From: Pseudomonas sp. DTU12.3
GTDB taxonomy: Bacteria; Pseudomonadota; Gammaproteobacteria; Pseudomonadales; Pseudomonadaceae
Assembly: GCF_004124275.1 (NCBI RefSeq)
Contig: NZ_CP027218.1
Span: 5,589,001 to 5,653,000 of the forward strand
Direction: 5' to 3'
Length of the DNA stretch: 64,000 bases
The notes below the pieces were generated by a model. It ran no database searches, had not been told where the DNA came from, and saw only the letters and a program-made list of their open reading frames with translations. A program made the position numbers and the translations under genes. Each line of letters begins with the position of its first letter. The first letter of the stretch is position 1. Shown one piece after another: positions 16,138 through 25,030 of this stretch.

Positions 16138-17003
16138 GCCCAATCCTTGCGATGACGAATCAAGCCTTCCTGCGTGACCGACGCCACCAGTTGCCCGGCG
16201 CGGTTGTACACGCTGCCCCGAGAGAAACCACGGGAGTTGCCGGCCCACGGGCTGTCCATCGCGTAGAGCAACCAGTCATCGGCGCGTAGATCGTTGTGGA
16301 ACCACAGCGCGTGATCGAGGCTGGCGACCTGCATGTCTTTCTGCCAGACCGATTTGCCGTGGGGCAGCATCGACGTGGTCAGCAGACCGAAGTCCGAAGC
16401 GTAGGCCAGCAGGTATTTGTGCAGCGCCGGGATGTCGGCCAAGGCCCCGTCGGCACGGAACCACACGTACTTCACCGGATCGGCCGGTTGCGGGTTGTAC
16501 GGGTCTTTTTCAGTGACCGGGCGCACTTCGATCGGCTTCGGGCACAGCAGTTTTTCACGCATGTGCTCGGGGATCAGGTGCGCGCGTTGCTGGATCAACT
16601 CCAGCTCCGACGGCAGGTTTTCCGGGCCAACCACCACAGGCATCTGGCTTTGGTGCTCGAAGCCGGCTTCGTCGTACTGGAACGAAGCGCTGCACGTGAA
16701 AATCGGGTGGCCCTTCTGGATCGCCGTGACGCGGCGGGTGCTGAAACTGCCGCCATCGCGCACGCGATCAACCGAATACACCACCGGCAACTTGGCGTCG
16801 CCCGGACGCAGGAAATAGCCGTGCATCGAATGCACATGGCGCGCCTCTTCAACCGTCTGACTGGCCGCCGACAGCGACTGGCCGAGCACCTGACCACCGA
16901 ACAACTGACGGAAACCCAAGTCCTGGCTGCGGCCACGGAACAGGTTTTCTTCGATCGGTTCCAGGGTCAGCAAGTCGACCAGATCTTCCAACACTTGGCT
17001 CAT
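16134..17003 (-). CDS. tesB: acyl-CoA thioesterase II
   Basis: Hydrolyses acyl-CoA to free acid and CoA; double hot-dog fold, cytoplasmic. At 289 residues it has TesB length and the family signatures FRGRSQDLGFRQLFGGQVLG near residues 23-42, HSMHGYFLRPGD, RRVTAIQKGHPIF and the C-terminal LDHALWFH and NSRGFSRGSVYN. First gene of a two-gene unit with the HAD phosphatase. Confidence 0.95.
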   Translation of the reverse strand: MSQVLEDLVDLLTLEPIEENLFRGRSQDLGFRQLFGGQVLGQSLSAASQTVEEARHVHSMHGYFLRPGDAKLPVVYSVDRVRDGGSFSTRRVTAIQKGHPIFTCSASFQYDEAGFEHQSQMPVVVGPENLPSELELIQQRAHLIPEHMREKLLCPKPIEVRPVTEKDPYNPQPADPVKYVWFRADGALADIPALHKYLLAYASDFGLLTTSMLPHGKSVWQKDMQVASLDHALWFHNDLRADDWLLYAMDSPWAGNSRGFSRGSVYNRAGQLVASVTQEGLIRHRKDWA

Positions 17004-17112
17004 TCAGACTCTCCTCACACAAAGCAATGCCGCGCAGTCTTGGCTGCGGCGGCCGATTCAGATTCTGGCGCGGGCCAATGATATGGCGGCCATTGTAAAC
17101 GTCCGTGTCGGC

Positions 17113-17682
17113 TTATCCATGCAAGGTTTGCAGCCATTGTTCGCGGCTGATGCGGTACAGCACATGCCTGCGCAAGGGGTGATCGACGGCGAGCTTCGGA
17201 TGATCGAAATCATCTTCCGGCGCGTGATGCATGCCGATCGCCTGCATGACTTTCTCCGAAGGCAGATTGGTCTGCGCAGTGAAGGAGACGATTTCTTTCA
17301 GCGCCAACCGATCAAAGCCGCAACGCAGAGCAGTCCACGCCGCTTCACTGGCATAGCCCAACCCCCAATGTTCCTTGGCCAGGCGCCAGCCGATTTCCAC
17401 CGCCGGGGTGAAGGGCGCATCGAAGCCCACCACACCGAGGCCGGTAAAACCGATAAATTCGCCGCTGTCCTTGCGCTCCAGCGCCCACAAACCGAAACCG
17501 TGCTCGGCAAAATGCCCGCGCACCCGGCCGATCATCGACGCACTCTCCAATCGGCTTAACGCTGCCGGAAAGTAACGCATCACCTGCGGATCGGCACACA
17601 TCGCCGCAAATGCCGGCAAATCCTCGTCCTGCCACTGACGCATCAACAGCCGCGCGCTTTGCAGTTCCAGTATCGGCTCCAT
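17113..17682 (-). CDS. GNAT-family N-acetyltransferase
   Basis: A 189-residue RimJ/RimL-type acetyltransferase: TARL-like opening LQSARLLMRQWQDEDLPAF, the acetyl-CoA region EIGWRLAKEHWGLGYASEAA (about 103-122) and EIVSFTAQTNLPSEKVMQAIG. GGAGGGG stands 3 bases before the ATG at 17682. It is divergent from the deacetylase-like gene at 17765, 82 bases away; a link between them is only suggestive. Confidence 0.88.
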   Translation of the reverse strand: MEPILELQSARLLMRQWQDEDLPAFAAMCADPQVMRYFPAALSRLESASMIGRVRGHFAEHGFGLWALERKDSGEFIGFTGLGVVGFDAPFTPAVEIGWRLAKEHWGLGYASEAAWTALRCGFDRLALKEIVSFTAQTNLPSEKVMQAIGMHHAPEDDFDHPKLAVDHPLRRHVLYRISREQWLQTLHG

Positions 17683-17764
17683 CGTGCCCCTCCGTTTCCA
17701 TGCCGCAAGTCTACATCGCTGGTAGGATCCTTCACTCTTTCCTACGTTCCTACATGAAATCGCC

Positions 17765-18685
17765 ATGCCACTGCCGCTGATCTACCACGAAGACTACAGC
17801 CCCGAGTTTCCGGCGGATCACCGCTTCCCGATGGACAAGTTCCGTTTGCTGCGCGATCACTTGGTCGACAGCGGTCTGACCCGCGACGCCGATCTGCTGC
17901 GTCCGGAAATCTGCCCGAATGACATCCTCGCGCTCGCCCATGACCGTGCGTATATCGAACGCTACATGAGCGGCGAGTTGTCCCGCGAAGACCAACGGCG
18001 CCTTGGCCTGCCATGGAATGAAGCCTTGGCGCGGCGTACGGTGCGCGCAGTCGGCGGGTCGATTCTGGCGGCGGAAAAAGCCCTGGAGCATGGTTTGGCC
18101 TGTCACTTGGCCGGCGGCACCCATCACGCGCATTACGATTACCCGGCGGGTTTCTGCATCTTCAATGACCTGGCGATCATCAGCCATTACCTGCTGCAAA
18201 GCGGTCGGGTCAATCGCGTGCTGATCTTCGATTGCGATGTGCATCAGGGCGACGGCACGGCGCGGATTCTTCATGACACGCCGGAGGCGATTACCGTTTC
18301 CCTGCACTGCGAGAAGAATTTTCCTGCACGCAAAGCCGAAAGTGACTGGGACATTCCGCTGCCCAAAGGCATGGGCGATACCGATTATTTGAACGTCGTC
18401 GATGACACACTCAACTACCTGTTGCCGCTGTATCAACCGGATCTGGTGCTGTACGACGCCGGCGTCGACGTGCACAAGGACGACGCCCTCGGTTATCTGC
18501 AACTGACTGACGAAGGCGTCGCTGCTCGCGATGAAAGCGTCATGCGCCATTGCCTGGGCCGCGACATTCCGGTGATGGGCGTGATCGGCGGTGGCTACAG
18601 TAAGGATCGCCACGCCCTCGCCCGCCGCCACGGCATCCTGCATCACAGTGCGCAACGGGTCTGGCAGTCACACGGTTGTCATTGA
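17765..18685 (+). CDS. histone-deacetylase-family zinc amidohydrolase
   Basis: A 306-residue protein of the HDAC/acetoin-utilisation/acetylpolyamine amidohydrolase superfamily. Catalytic features are visible: the His pair GGTHHAHY (His120-121), zinc ligands in IFDCDVHQGDGT (Asp158, His160), a second Asp in LYDAGVDVHKDD, and GGGYS near the C-terminus. Bacterial members deacetylate small molecules or lysines; the substrate here is unknown. Start chosen at the ATG at 17765; the upstream binding site is weak. Confidence 0.9.
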   Translation: MPLPLIYHEDYSPEFPADHRFPMDKFRLLRDHLVDSGLTRDADLLRPEICPNDILALAHDRAYIERYMSGELSREDQRRLGLPWNEALARRTVRAVGGSILAAEKALEHGLACHLAGGTHHAHYDYPAGFCIFNDLAIISHYLLQSGRVNRVLIFDCDVHQGDGTARILHDTPEAITVSLHCEKNFPARKAESDWDIPLPKGMGDTDYLNVVDDTLNYLLPLYQPDLVLYDAGVDVHKDDALGYLQLTDEGVAARDESVMRHCLGRDIPVMGVIGGGYSKDRHALARRHGILHHSAQRVWQSHGCH

Positions 18686-18822
18686 GCAATGCTGCGTTAC
18701 CCACAATCGCTGTGGAACTGCCTGTGGATAACCTGCGTGAAAGGGCCTACAGCCCACGCCCCCCAAGGACTACAGAACACTGGCCAATTTTTAACCAGAC
18801 ACTGAATCCACCCAAATCCCCA

Positions 18823-18912
18823 TGTGGGAGCGGGCTTGCTCGCGAAAATGGCAGGTCAGTCAACATATCAGGCGCCCGATACACCGCTTTCGCGAGCAAG
18901 CCCGCTCCCACA
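18823..18912. repeat. REPIN, family B variant
   Basis: TGTGGGAGCGGGCTTGCTCG and its complement ending CTCCCACA at 18912, a one-step variant (GGGCTTGC for GAGCCTGC) of family B. It lies in the 18686-18966 gap, where nothing else is evident. Confidence 0.85.
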
Positions 18913-18966
18913 AAGGCTCCGGCTGTTAGAATGCGCGGCTTATCCCGCCATACCGCAGCGCACGCC

Positions 18967-20202
18967 ATGACCCAGAATTCCGCCTCGTCCCCCGCTCACG
19001 TCGCCATCATCGGCGGTGGCCCTGCCGGCCTGATGGCCGCTGAAGTGCTGAGCCAGGCTGGAATCCGTGTCGATCTGTACGACGGCATGCCCTCGGTGGG
19101 ACGTAAATTCCTCCTCGCCGGTGTCGGTGGAATGAACATCACCCACTCCGAAGCCTACCCGGCATTCCTTACGCGATATGCCGAACGCGCACCGCAAATC
19201 GCCCCGCTGCTGCGCGGTTTCGATGCCGATGCGCTGTGCACATGGATTCACGACCTGGGTATCGAAACCTTCATCGGCAGCTCCGGCAGGGTTTTTCCTA
19301 CTGATATGAAAGCCGCCCCCCTGCTGCGCGCCTGGCTGAAACGCCTGCGCGACAGCGGCGTGGTTATCCACACGCGCCATCGCTGGCTCGGTTGGGATGA
19401 ACACGGTGCGTTGCGCATCGACAGCCCCGAAGGCGAAATTACCGTCAAGCCCGACGCCACCCTGCTCGCCCTCGGCGGCGGCAGCTGGTCGCGCCTCGGC
19501 TCCGACGGTGCGTGGATGCTGCCGCTGGAGCAACGCGGTGTAGGACTGGCGCCCTTGCAGCCGAGTAATTGTGGTTTTGAGGTGCAGGCCTGGAGCGAAT
19601 TGATGGTGAGCAAATTCGCCGGAGCACCGCTGAAAAACATCGCCATCGGTTTGAACGACGACGTTCCGCGCTTGGGCGAATGCGTGATCACCGCGAGCGG
19701 GATTGAAGGCAGTTTGATTTACGCGCTGTCGGCGCCGATTCGGGAGGCGATCAATCAGCATGGCGCGGCTGTTATTCACATTGATCTGTTGCCCGGCCGG
19801 CCTGTGGATAAATTGCAGACGGCGTTGAGCAAGCCACGTGGCTCGCGGTCGATGGCCAAGCATCTGCACAGTCAGATCGGCATTGATGGGGTGAAAGCGG
19901 CGTTGTTGCGTGAGCTGAGCGATGCTGCAACTTTCGCCGACCCAGCGCTGTTGGCCCGGGCGATCAAGGCGCTACCGCTGACATTGATCAAAACCCGCCC
20001 GCTGGACGAAGCGATCAGCAGTGCCGGTGGCGTGACGTTCGAAGCGATGGATGAGCGCTTAATGCTCAAGGCGTTGCCGGGGGTGTTTTGCGCAGGCGAA
20101 ATGCTCGATTGGGAAGCGCCGACGGGCGGGTATTTGCTGACCGGGTGTTTCGCCAGCGGGCGGGCGGCTGGGTTGGGTATTGTGCAGTGGCTCGAAAGCT
20201 AA
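18967..20202 (+). CDS. HI0933/BaiN-type flavoprotein (PP_4765 family)
   Basis: FAD-dependent oxidoreductase of unknown substrate, 411 residues from the ATG at 18967. It has the Rossmann GxGxxG start VAIIGGGPAGLMAAEVLSQA, the family motifs GRKFLLAGVGGMNITHSE and SSGRVFPTDMKAAPLLRAWL, LLALGGGSWSRLG, and the C-terminal GVFCAGEMLDWEAPTGGYLL with FASGRAAG that closes the FAD site. The frame stays open upstream through the REPIN, but the match begins at the chosen start. The stop is followed after two bases by the tandem repeat array. Confidence 0.9.
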   Translation: MTQNSASSPAHVAIIGGGPAGLMAAEVLSQAGIRVDLYDGMPSVGRKFLLAGVGGMNITHSEAYPAFLTRYAERAPQIAPLLRGFDADALCTWIHDLGIETFIGSSGRVFPTDMKAAPLLRAWLKRLRDSGVVIHTRHRWLGWDEHGALRIDSPEGEITVKPDATLLALGGGSWSRLGSDGAWMLPLEQRGVGLAPLQPSNCGFEVQAWSELMVSKFAGAPLKNIAIGLNDDVPRLGECVITASGIEGSLIYALSAPIREAINQHGAAVIHIDLLPGRPVDKLQTALSKPRGSRSMAKHLHSQIGIDGVKAALLRELSDAATFADPALLARAIKALPLTLIKTRPLDEAISSAGGVTFEAMDERLMLKALPGVFCAGEMLDWEAPTGGYLLTGCFASGRAAGLGIVQWLES

Positions 20203-20203
20203 A

Positions 20204-21137
20204 CCCTCACCCCAGCCCTCTCCCAGAGGGAGAGGGGGCCGACCGAGGTGTCCGGCGCTATACATCGACCTGAATGATCGAGTCGATTATGGACTTGGTC
20301 AGCCAGCCTAGGTGTCAGGCGAAAGCTTTGTCGATTATGGATTCACAGCCATAGGATCAGGTCGGCGTACTTCGCGAGCATCCCCCAATCAGCCCCCTCT
20401 CCCAGAGGGAGAGGGGGCCGACCGAGGTGTCCGGCGCTATACATCGACCTGAATGATCGAGTCGATTATGGACTTGGTCAGCCAGCCTAGGTGTCAGGCA
20501 GCTTTGTCGATTATGGATTCACAGCCATAGGATCAGGTCGGCGTAGTTCGCGAGCCCCCCCCAATCAGTCCCCTCTCCCAGAGGGAGAGGGGGCCGACCG
20601 AGGTGTCCGGCGCTATACATCGACCTGAATGATCGAGTCGATTATGGACTTGGTCAGCCAGCCTAGGTGTCAGGCAGCTTTGTCGATTATGGATTCACAG
20701 CCATAGGATCAGGTCGGCGTAGTTCGCGAGCCCCCCCCAATCAGTCCCCTCTCCCAGAGGGAGAGGGGGCCGACCGAGGTGTCCGGCGCTATACATCGAC
20801 CTGAATGATCGAGTCGATTATGGACTTGGTCAGCCAGCCTAGGTGTCAGGCGAAAGCTTTGTCGATTATGGATTCACAGCCATAGGATCAGGTCGGCGTA
20901 CTTCGCGAGCATCCCCCAATCAGTCCCCTCTCCCAGAGGGAGAGGGGGCCGACCGAGGTGTCCGGCGCTATACATCGACCTGAATGATCGAGTCGATTAT
21001 GGACTTGGTCAGCCAGCCTAGGTGTCAGGCGAAAGCTTTGTCGATTATGGATTCACAGCCATAGGATCAGGTCGGCGTACTTCGCGAGCATCCCCCAATC
21101 AGTCCCCTCTCCCTCCGGGAGAGGGTTAGGGTGAGGG
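20204..21137. repeat. five-unit tandem array of a 176-179 bp repeat bounded by terminal inverted repeats
   Basis: Five units; GACCGAGGTGTCCGG recurs at 20241, 20420, 20596, 20772 and 20951 (spacings 179, 176, 176, 179). Units 1, 4 and 5 carry GGCGAAAGCTTTG and end in CGTACTTCGCGAGCATCC; units 2 and 3 carry GGCAGCTTTG and CGTAGTTCGCGAGCCCCC. Units are joined by the hairpin CCCCTCTCCC-AGA-GGGAGAGGGG. The outermost 21 bases (20204-20224 and 21117-21137) are inverted repeats with 2 mismatches; their outer halves occur only at the array ends. It resembles the R178-type repeats I recall from P. fluorescens SBW25. No protein is encoded. Confidence 0.9.
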
Positions 21138-21147
21138 GCTTTCGACC

Positions 21148-22485
21148 TTAAGGCTTACGCTTGCGTGGTCCGGTGTTGAACACCGGCACTTTGCGCACAG
21201 GCTTGACCGATGGTTCCGGCGCCTGCGTCTCGCCGCTGTCGACCCACTTGCCCAGATTGCGCTTGCCGCCACCACCGGAAGCTTTCGGCTTCTTCGGTTT
21301 CTTCGGCTTCTTGATCACCTGACCGCTGGCATCGGTGTCCGGCACGCGGTGCTCAGGCTCGAAGTCCGGCTCGTTCTGCCGCGTCAAGGTCTGACGCGTG
21401 AGCATCTCGATCGCCGACAACATGTTCACTTCATCCGCGCACACCAGCGAGATCGCCTCGCCGGTCGCGCCTGCACGACCCGTACGGCCGATGCGGTGGA
21501 TGTAGTCTTCAGCCACGATCGGCAGGTCAAAGTTGATCACCAGCGGCAAATCTTCGATGTCCAGACCACGGGCAGCCACGTCAGTCGCGACCAGAATCTG
21601 CACTTCACTGAGCTTGAAACGATCCAGCGCACGCTGACGGGTTGCCTGCGGTTTGTCGCCATGGATACCGTCGGCATTCACGCCCAGACCCTGGAGTTTT
21701 TCCACCAGTGCATCGACGCCGTTGCGAGTCTTGGCGAACACCAGCACTTGCTTCCACTTGTTCTTGCGCATCAGGTGCACGAACAGTTCGGCCTTGCGCT
21801 TCTTGTCCACCGTCACGATCCACTGCTTGACGGTGTTGGCCGCGACGTTGCGCGGGCTGACTTCGACGGTCAGCGGATCGTCGAGCATCTGCCCGGCGAG
21901 CAGGCGGATGTCGTCGGAGAAGGTCGCGGAAAACAGCAGCGTCTGACGTTTCTTCGGCAGCGCGCGGTAGATGTTCGACAGCTCCTCGGAGAAACCGAGG
22001 TCGAGCATGCGATCAGCTTCGTCGAGCACCAGGGTTTGCAGCTGATTGAATTTCAGCGCCTTCTGGCGAAACAGGTCAAGCAGACGACCCGGGGTCGCCA
22101 CCAGCAGGTCAACACCGCCGCGCAGCTTCATCATTTGCGGGTTGATGCTGACGCCGCCGTACACCGCGTACGTGCGCAACGGCAGATTTTCGGCGTACTG
22201 GCGCACGGCTTCGTGAACCTGCTCGGCCAGCTCGCGAGTCGGCACCAGAATCAGCACGCGCACCGAGTTGGCGGCGACTTTCGGCCCTTCCATGGCCAGC
22301 AACTGCAGCAGCGGCAGGGCGAAACCGGCGGTTTTGCCGGTGCCGGTCTGGGCCGCTGCCATCAGGTCACGACCGGCCAGAACGGCCGGAATGGCTTGCG
22401 CCTGAACCGGCGTCGGGGTCTGGTAGCCGAGCTTCTCGAGGGAGCGCAGCAAGGGTTCGATCAGGCCAAGAGTGGCGAAAGTCAT
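21148..22485 (-). CDS. rhlE: DEAD-box ATP-dependent RNA helicase RhlE
   Basis: A 445-residue RNA helicase for ribosome assembly and RNA turnover. All core motifs are present: Q motif GYQTPTPVQAQAIP, Walker A AAQTGTGKTAG, PTRELAEQ, DEAD in LVLDEADRMLDLG, SATF, and HRIGRTGRAG. A basic, low-complexity tail (KKPKKPKKPKASGGGG) follows. Start at the ATG at 22485 (MTFATLGLIEPLL); a longer frame exists but lacks similarity. It faces the repeat array with its 3' end 10 bases away. Confidence 0.93.
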   Translation of the reverse strand: MTFATLGLIEPLLRSLEKLGYQTPTPVQAQAIPAVLAGRDLMAAAQTGTGKTAGFALPLLQLLAMEGPKVAANSVRVLILVPTRELAEQVHEAVRQYAENLPLRTYAVYGGVSINPQMMKLRGGVDLLVATPGRLLDLFRQKALKFNQLQTLVLDEADRMLDLGFSEELSNIYRALPKKRQTLLFSATFSDDIRLLAGQMLDDPLTVEVSPRNVAANTVKQWIVTVDKKRKAELFVHLMRKNKWKQVLVFAKTRNGVDALVEKLQGLGVNADGIHGDKPQATRQRALDRFKLSEVQILVATDVAARGLDIEDLPLVINFDLPIVAEDYIHRIGRTGRAGATGEAISLVCADEVNMLSAIEMLTRQTLTRQNEPDFEPEHRVPDTDASGQVIKKPKKPKKPKASGGGGKRNLGKWVDSGETQAPEPSVKPVRKVPVFNTGPRKRKP

Positions 22486-22537
22486 GGGAGTACCGTAGGA
22501 AAAAATAACGCAGGCATGCAATGCCGCGCAGTTTACC

Positions 22538-23473
22538 CTAATTCGTACGCGTTTCTGTGGGAACGGCTGTTGACGCTACGACTGGCGGCTGTGCGGGCCG
22601 GCGCCACTGCGGCAGGCCGATCAACACCACGGCGCTGATGATCACCAGCATCGCCAGCGCTTCTTCGATGCCGATGGTCTCGCCAACGAACACGATCCCC
22701 AGCAACACCGCCACCGCCGGATTGACGTAGGCATAACTGGTCGCCGCCGCCGGACGCACGTGCTTGAGCAGGTACATATAAGAGTTGAACGCGATGATCG
22801 AGCCGAAGAAGATCAGGTACGCCAACGCCAGCCAGCCTTCAATCGGCGGCAGCGCTTGCAGGTGCTCACCGCTTGCGGCGCTGCCAATCAGCAGCACCAC
22901 ACCGCCAACCAGCATTTCCACCGCACTGGCCATCGCGCCCTGTGGCAACGGCAGATGCTTGCTCCATACCGAACCGAACGCCCAGGTCGCCGCCGCGAAA
23001 ATCAACAACGCCGCGCCCATCGGACTCGATTGCAGGTTGGAGCCCATGTTGAGCATGGCGATGCCGATAATCCCCAACGCCACGCCGGCCCACTCCAGAC
23101 GGGTATTGCGCGCGCCCCAGAAATAACCAAAGAGCAAAGTAAACAGCGGCACCGTCGCCACCGCCAATGCCGCCACGCCGGAAGCCACGCCCGTGTGCTC
23201 GGCCACACTCACCGCGCCGTTACCGAAACTGAGCAGCAAAATCCCGATGATCCCCGCCGCTTTCCACTGCGCCCAGGTCGGCGCCGGTGCCCCGCGCCAG
23301 CGCAGGAATGCATACATCAACGTACCGGCAATCACAAAGCGCACACCGCCGAGCATCAGCGGTGGCCAGTACTCGACGCCGATACGGATCACCAGATAGG
23401 TCGATCCCCAAATCACATACAGCGCAAAAAACGCGGCGATCAGCGGTAAGGAAAAACGGCGCAGGGCGGACAT
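22538..23473 (-). CDS. EamA-family exporter (YedA/RhaT-like)
   Basis: A 311-residue inner-membrane protein with ten hydrophobic helices in two EamA repeats; LYVIWGSTYLVIRIGVEYWPP in helix 1 is typical of the YedA branch of drug/metabolite transporters. Start ATG at 23473; GAGC upstream is weak. It is codirectional with rhlE, whose start lies 52 bases downstream of this stop, so cotranscription is possible. Cargo unknown. Confidence 0.87.
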   Translation of the reverse strand: MSALRRFSLPLIAAFFALYVIWGSTYLVIRIGVEYWPPLMLGGVRFVIAGTLMYAFLRWRGAPAPTWAQWKAAGIIGILLLSFGNGAVSVAEHTGVASGVAALAVATVPLFTLLFGYFWGARNTRLEWAGVALGIIGIAMLNMGSNLQSSPMGAALLIFAAATWAFGSVWSKHLPLPQGAMASAVEMLVGGVVLLIGSAASGEHLQALPPIEGWLALAYLIFFGSIIAFNSYMYLLKHVRPAAATSYAYVNPAVAVLLGIVFVGETIGIEEALAMLVIISAVVLIGLPQWRRPAQPPVVASTAVPTETRTN

Positions 23474-23592
23474 GAGCAGCTCGACAGTCGGAGTCTTGGG
23501 ATTGGATATTCTAGAAAGGCTGGCGGGCAAAAATAAGTTACAAAACCAGCGAAACACGCCAGTACACTTTTCAGAAGCCAACACCGAACCAA

Positions 23593-23682
23593 TGTGGGAG
23601 CGAGCCTGCTCGCGAATACGGTTTTTCATTCAACATTGATGTTGTCTGATACACCGCTTTCGCGAGCAGGCTCGCTCCCACA
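23593..23682. repeat. REPIN, family B
   Basis: TGTGGGAGCGAGCCTGCTCG at 23593 and its complement ending CTCCCACA at 23682, with the usual ACACCGCTTTCGCGAGC right arm. It lies between the EamA and exonuclease genes. Confidence 0.87.
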
Positions 23683-23704
23683 GGGGTTTTGTACTTGATT
23701 CAGG

Positions 23705-24310
23705 TCAGCGATAGCGTTGCAGGTGCTCGCTGACTTTCGCGGCGGGGACTTTCTGCAATTTGCACAGCAGGTCGTGCGACAGCTCGCGCACGCCGTGCTT
23801 GCCGCGCAATTCTTCAGCCAGATGCGCCATCAAATTGGCCGCCATCTCGGCATCGGCCATGGCCCGGTGAGCCTGGCCGGTATGCGGCAGACGGGCGAAG
23901 GTGGTGAGCGTACCGAGCTTGTGGTTCGGCGCGGCAGGCATCAAGCGCCGCGCCAGCAACAGCGAGCAGGCAAAGTTCTGCAACCGGGTGCGCTTGATCC
24001 GCCCCAGCTCGAAGTCCCAGAACTTCTGGTCGAAGGAGGCGTTGTGCGCGACCAGCGGTGTGCAGCCGACAAACTCGTTGACCTCGTTCATCACCTGCTC
24101 TGCCGGCGGCGCGGTGCGCAGCATGGCGTTGCTGATGCCGGTCAGTTGTTCGATGAACGCGGGGACGCGCACGCCGGCATTCATCAGGCTCTGGTAACGC
24201 TCGACGATGCGGCCGTTTTCCAGCATGACCACGGCGATTTCAGTGGCGCGACAGCTGCTGTTCGGCGAGAGGCCGGTGGTTTCAAAGTCGATGACTGCAA
24301 TGCGTTCCAA
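23705..24310 (-). CDS. DEDDh 3'-5' exonuclease (PolC/DnaQ-like)
   Basis: A 201-residue exonuclease-fold protein with Exo I VIDFETTGLSP, Exo II region HNASFDQKFWDFEL, and Exo III HRAMADAEMAANLMAHL, so all DEDDh residues appear present. No ATG fits; the TTG at 24310, preceded by GGAG, gives the family-like start MERIAVIDFE. Another TTG at 24331 would add seven residues. It follows the NYN gene on the same strand by 24 bases. It could act in DNA repair proofreading or RNA processing; not decidable here. Confidence 0.85.
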   Translation of the reverse strand: MERIAVIDFETTGLSPNSSCRATEIAVVMLENGRIVERYQSLMNAGVRVPAFIEQLTGISNAMLRTAPPAEQVMNEVNEFVGCTPLVAHNASFDQKFWDFELGRIKRTRLQNFACSLLLARRLMPAAPNHKLGTLTTFARLPHTGQAHRAMADAEMAANLMAHLAEELRGKHGVRELSHDLLCKLQKVPAAKVSEHLQRYR

Positions 24311-24334
24311 ACCGGGTTCAACTCCGTACAAAAA

Positions 24335-24814
24335 TCAATTCTTGAGCAACAGCGCGCCTTCGATCGGCACGTAACGGCTGGCAGCGCGAATCAGCGAGTT
24401 GGCGGTCAGGCCGGGCACGCCATAGGCGACCGCTTGCACGCCGTGCTTGCTGATGATGCGTTCGAGCAGCATGTCGAAATCACCGTCACCGGAAGCCAGG
24501 ACGATTTCGTCGACGTGGTCGGCAGCGTCCATGATGTCGAGGGTGATGCCGACGTCCCAGTCACCCTTGGCCGAGCCGTCGCTGCGCTGGATGTAGGGCT
24601 TGAGCTTCACGGTGAAACCGAGGTTGCGCAGGATCTGCTGGAACTGCTGCTGCTTGCTGTCGCCACGGTCGATCGCGTAGGCGTAGGCCTCGACGATCTG
24701 CCCGTCCTTGCTGATGTCCGCCCACAGCGCGGCATAGTTGAAGTGGCAACCATAGGCCTGACGCACGGTGTAGTAGAGGTTCTGCACGTCGGCGAACACT
24801 GCGATTTTTTTCAC
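24335..24814 (-). CDS. NYN-domain (LabA/DUF88) putative ribonuclease
   Basis: A 159-residue PIN-like NYN domain. Acidic residues expected for metal binding are in VFADVQNLYY (N-terminus), GDWDVGITLDI (about 84-94) and LASGDGDFDMLL (about 105-116). Such proteins are thought to cut RNA. It sits upstream of and in line with the exonuclease, which suggests a small nuclease pair. The ATG at 24814 is a clean family start (MKKIAVFADVQN). Confidence 0.87.
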   Translation of the reverse strand: MKKIAVFADVQNLYYTVRQAYGCHFNYAALWADISKDGQIVEAYAYAIDRGDSKQQQFQQILRNLGFTVKLKPYIQRSDGSAKGDWDVGITLDIMDAADHVDEIVLASGDGDFDMLLERIISKHGVQAVAYGVPGLTANSLIRAASRYVPIEGALLLKN

Positions 24815-24898
24815 CGGAGTTCCTGTGGGCGCGCAAGCGCACGAAGCGGGATCAGGCGCGTGGCCCGAAAAAGGCGCTCAGTATGCCAGTAAAAACTA

Positions 24899-25000
24899 CT
24901 GTGGCGAGGGGGCTTGCCCCCGTTGGGTTGCGTAGCGACCCCATCTTTTCAAAGAAAGGCCTGCTGCGCAGTCCAACGGGGGCAAGCCCCCTCACCACAG
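24899..25000. repeat. REPIN, family C
   Basis: CTGTGGCGAGGGGGCTTGCC and its complement ending CTCACCACAG at 25000, with CCCGTTGG and CCAACGGG inner arms. A different family from A and B, the only copy in the window. Confidence 0.85.
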
Positions 25001-25030
25001 AGATTGCGTTGCTTGGTGATTGACCGTTGG

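Noticed and set aside
18676..18966. N-terminal extension of the flavoprotein upstream of 18967
   Set aside because: It would translate the REPIN; the FAD-binding start follows directly after the ATG at 18967.
20204..21137. CRISPR-like array, because hairpin sequences recur at regular spacing
   Set aside because: The sequence between the hairpins is itself repeated almost exactly and the period is about 178 bases; CRISPR spacers are unique and short, and no cas genes are nearby.
20204..21137. Integron cassette array
   Set aside because: No open frames inside the units, no integrase, and units are near identical.
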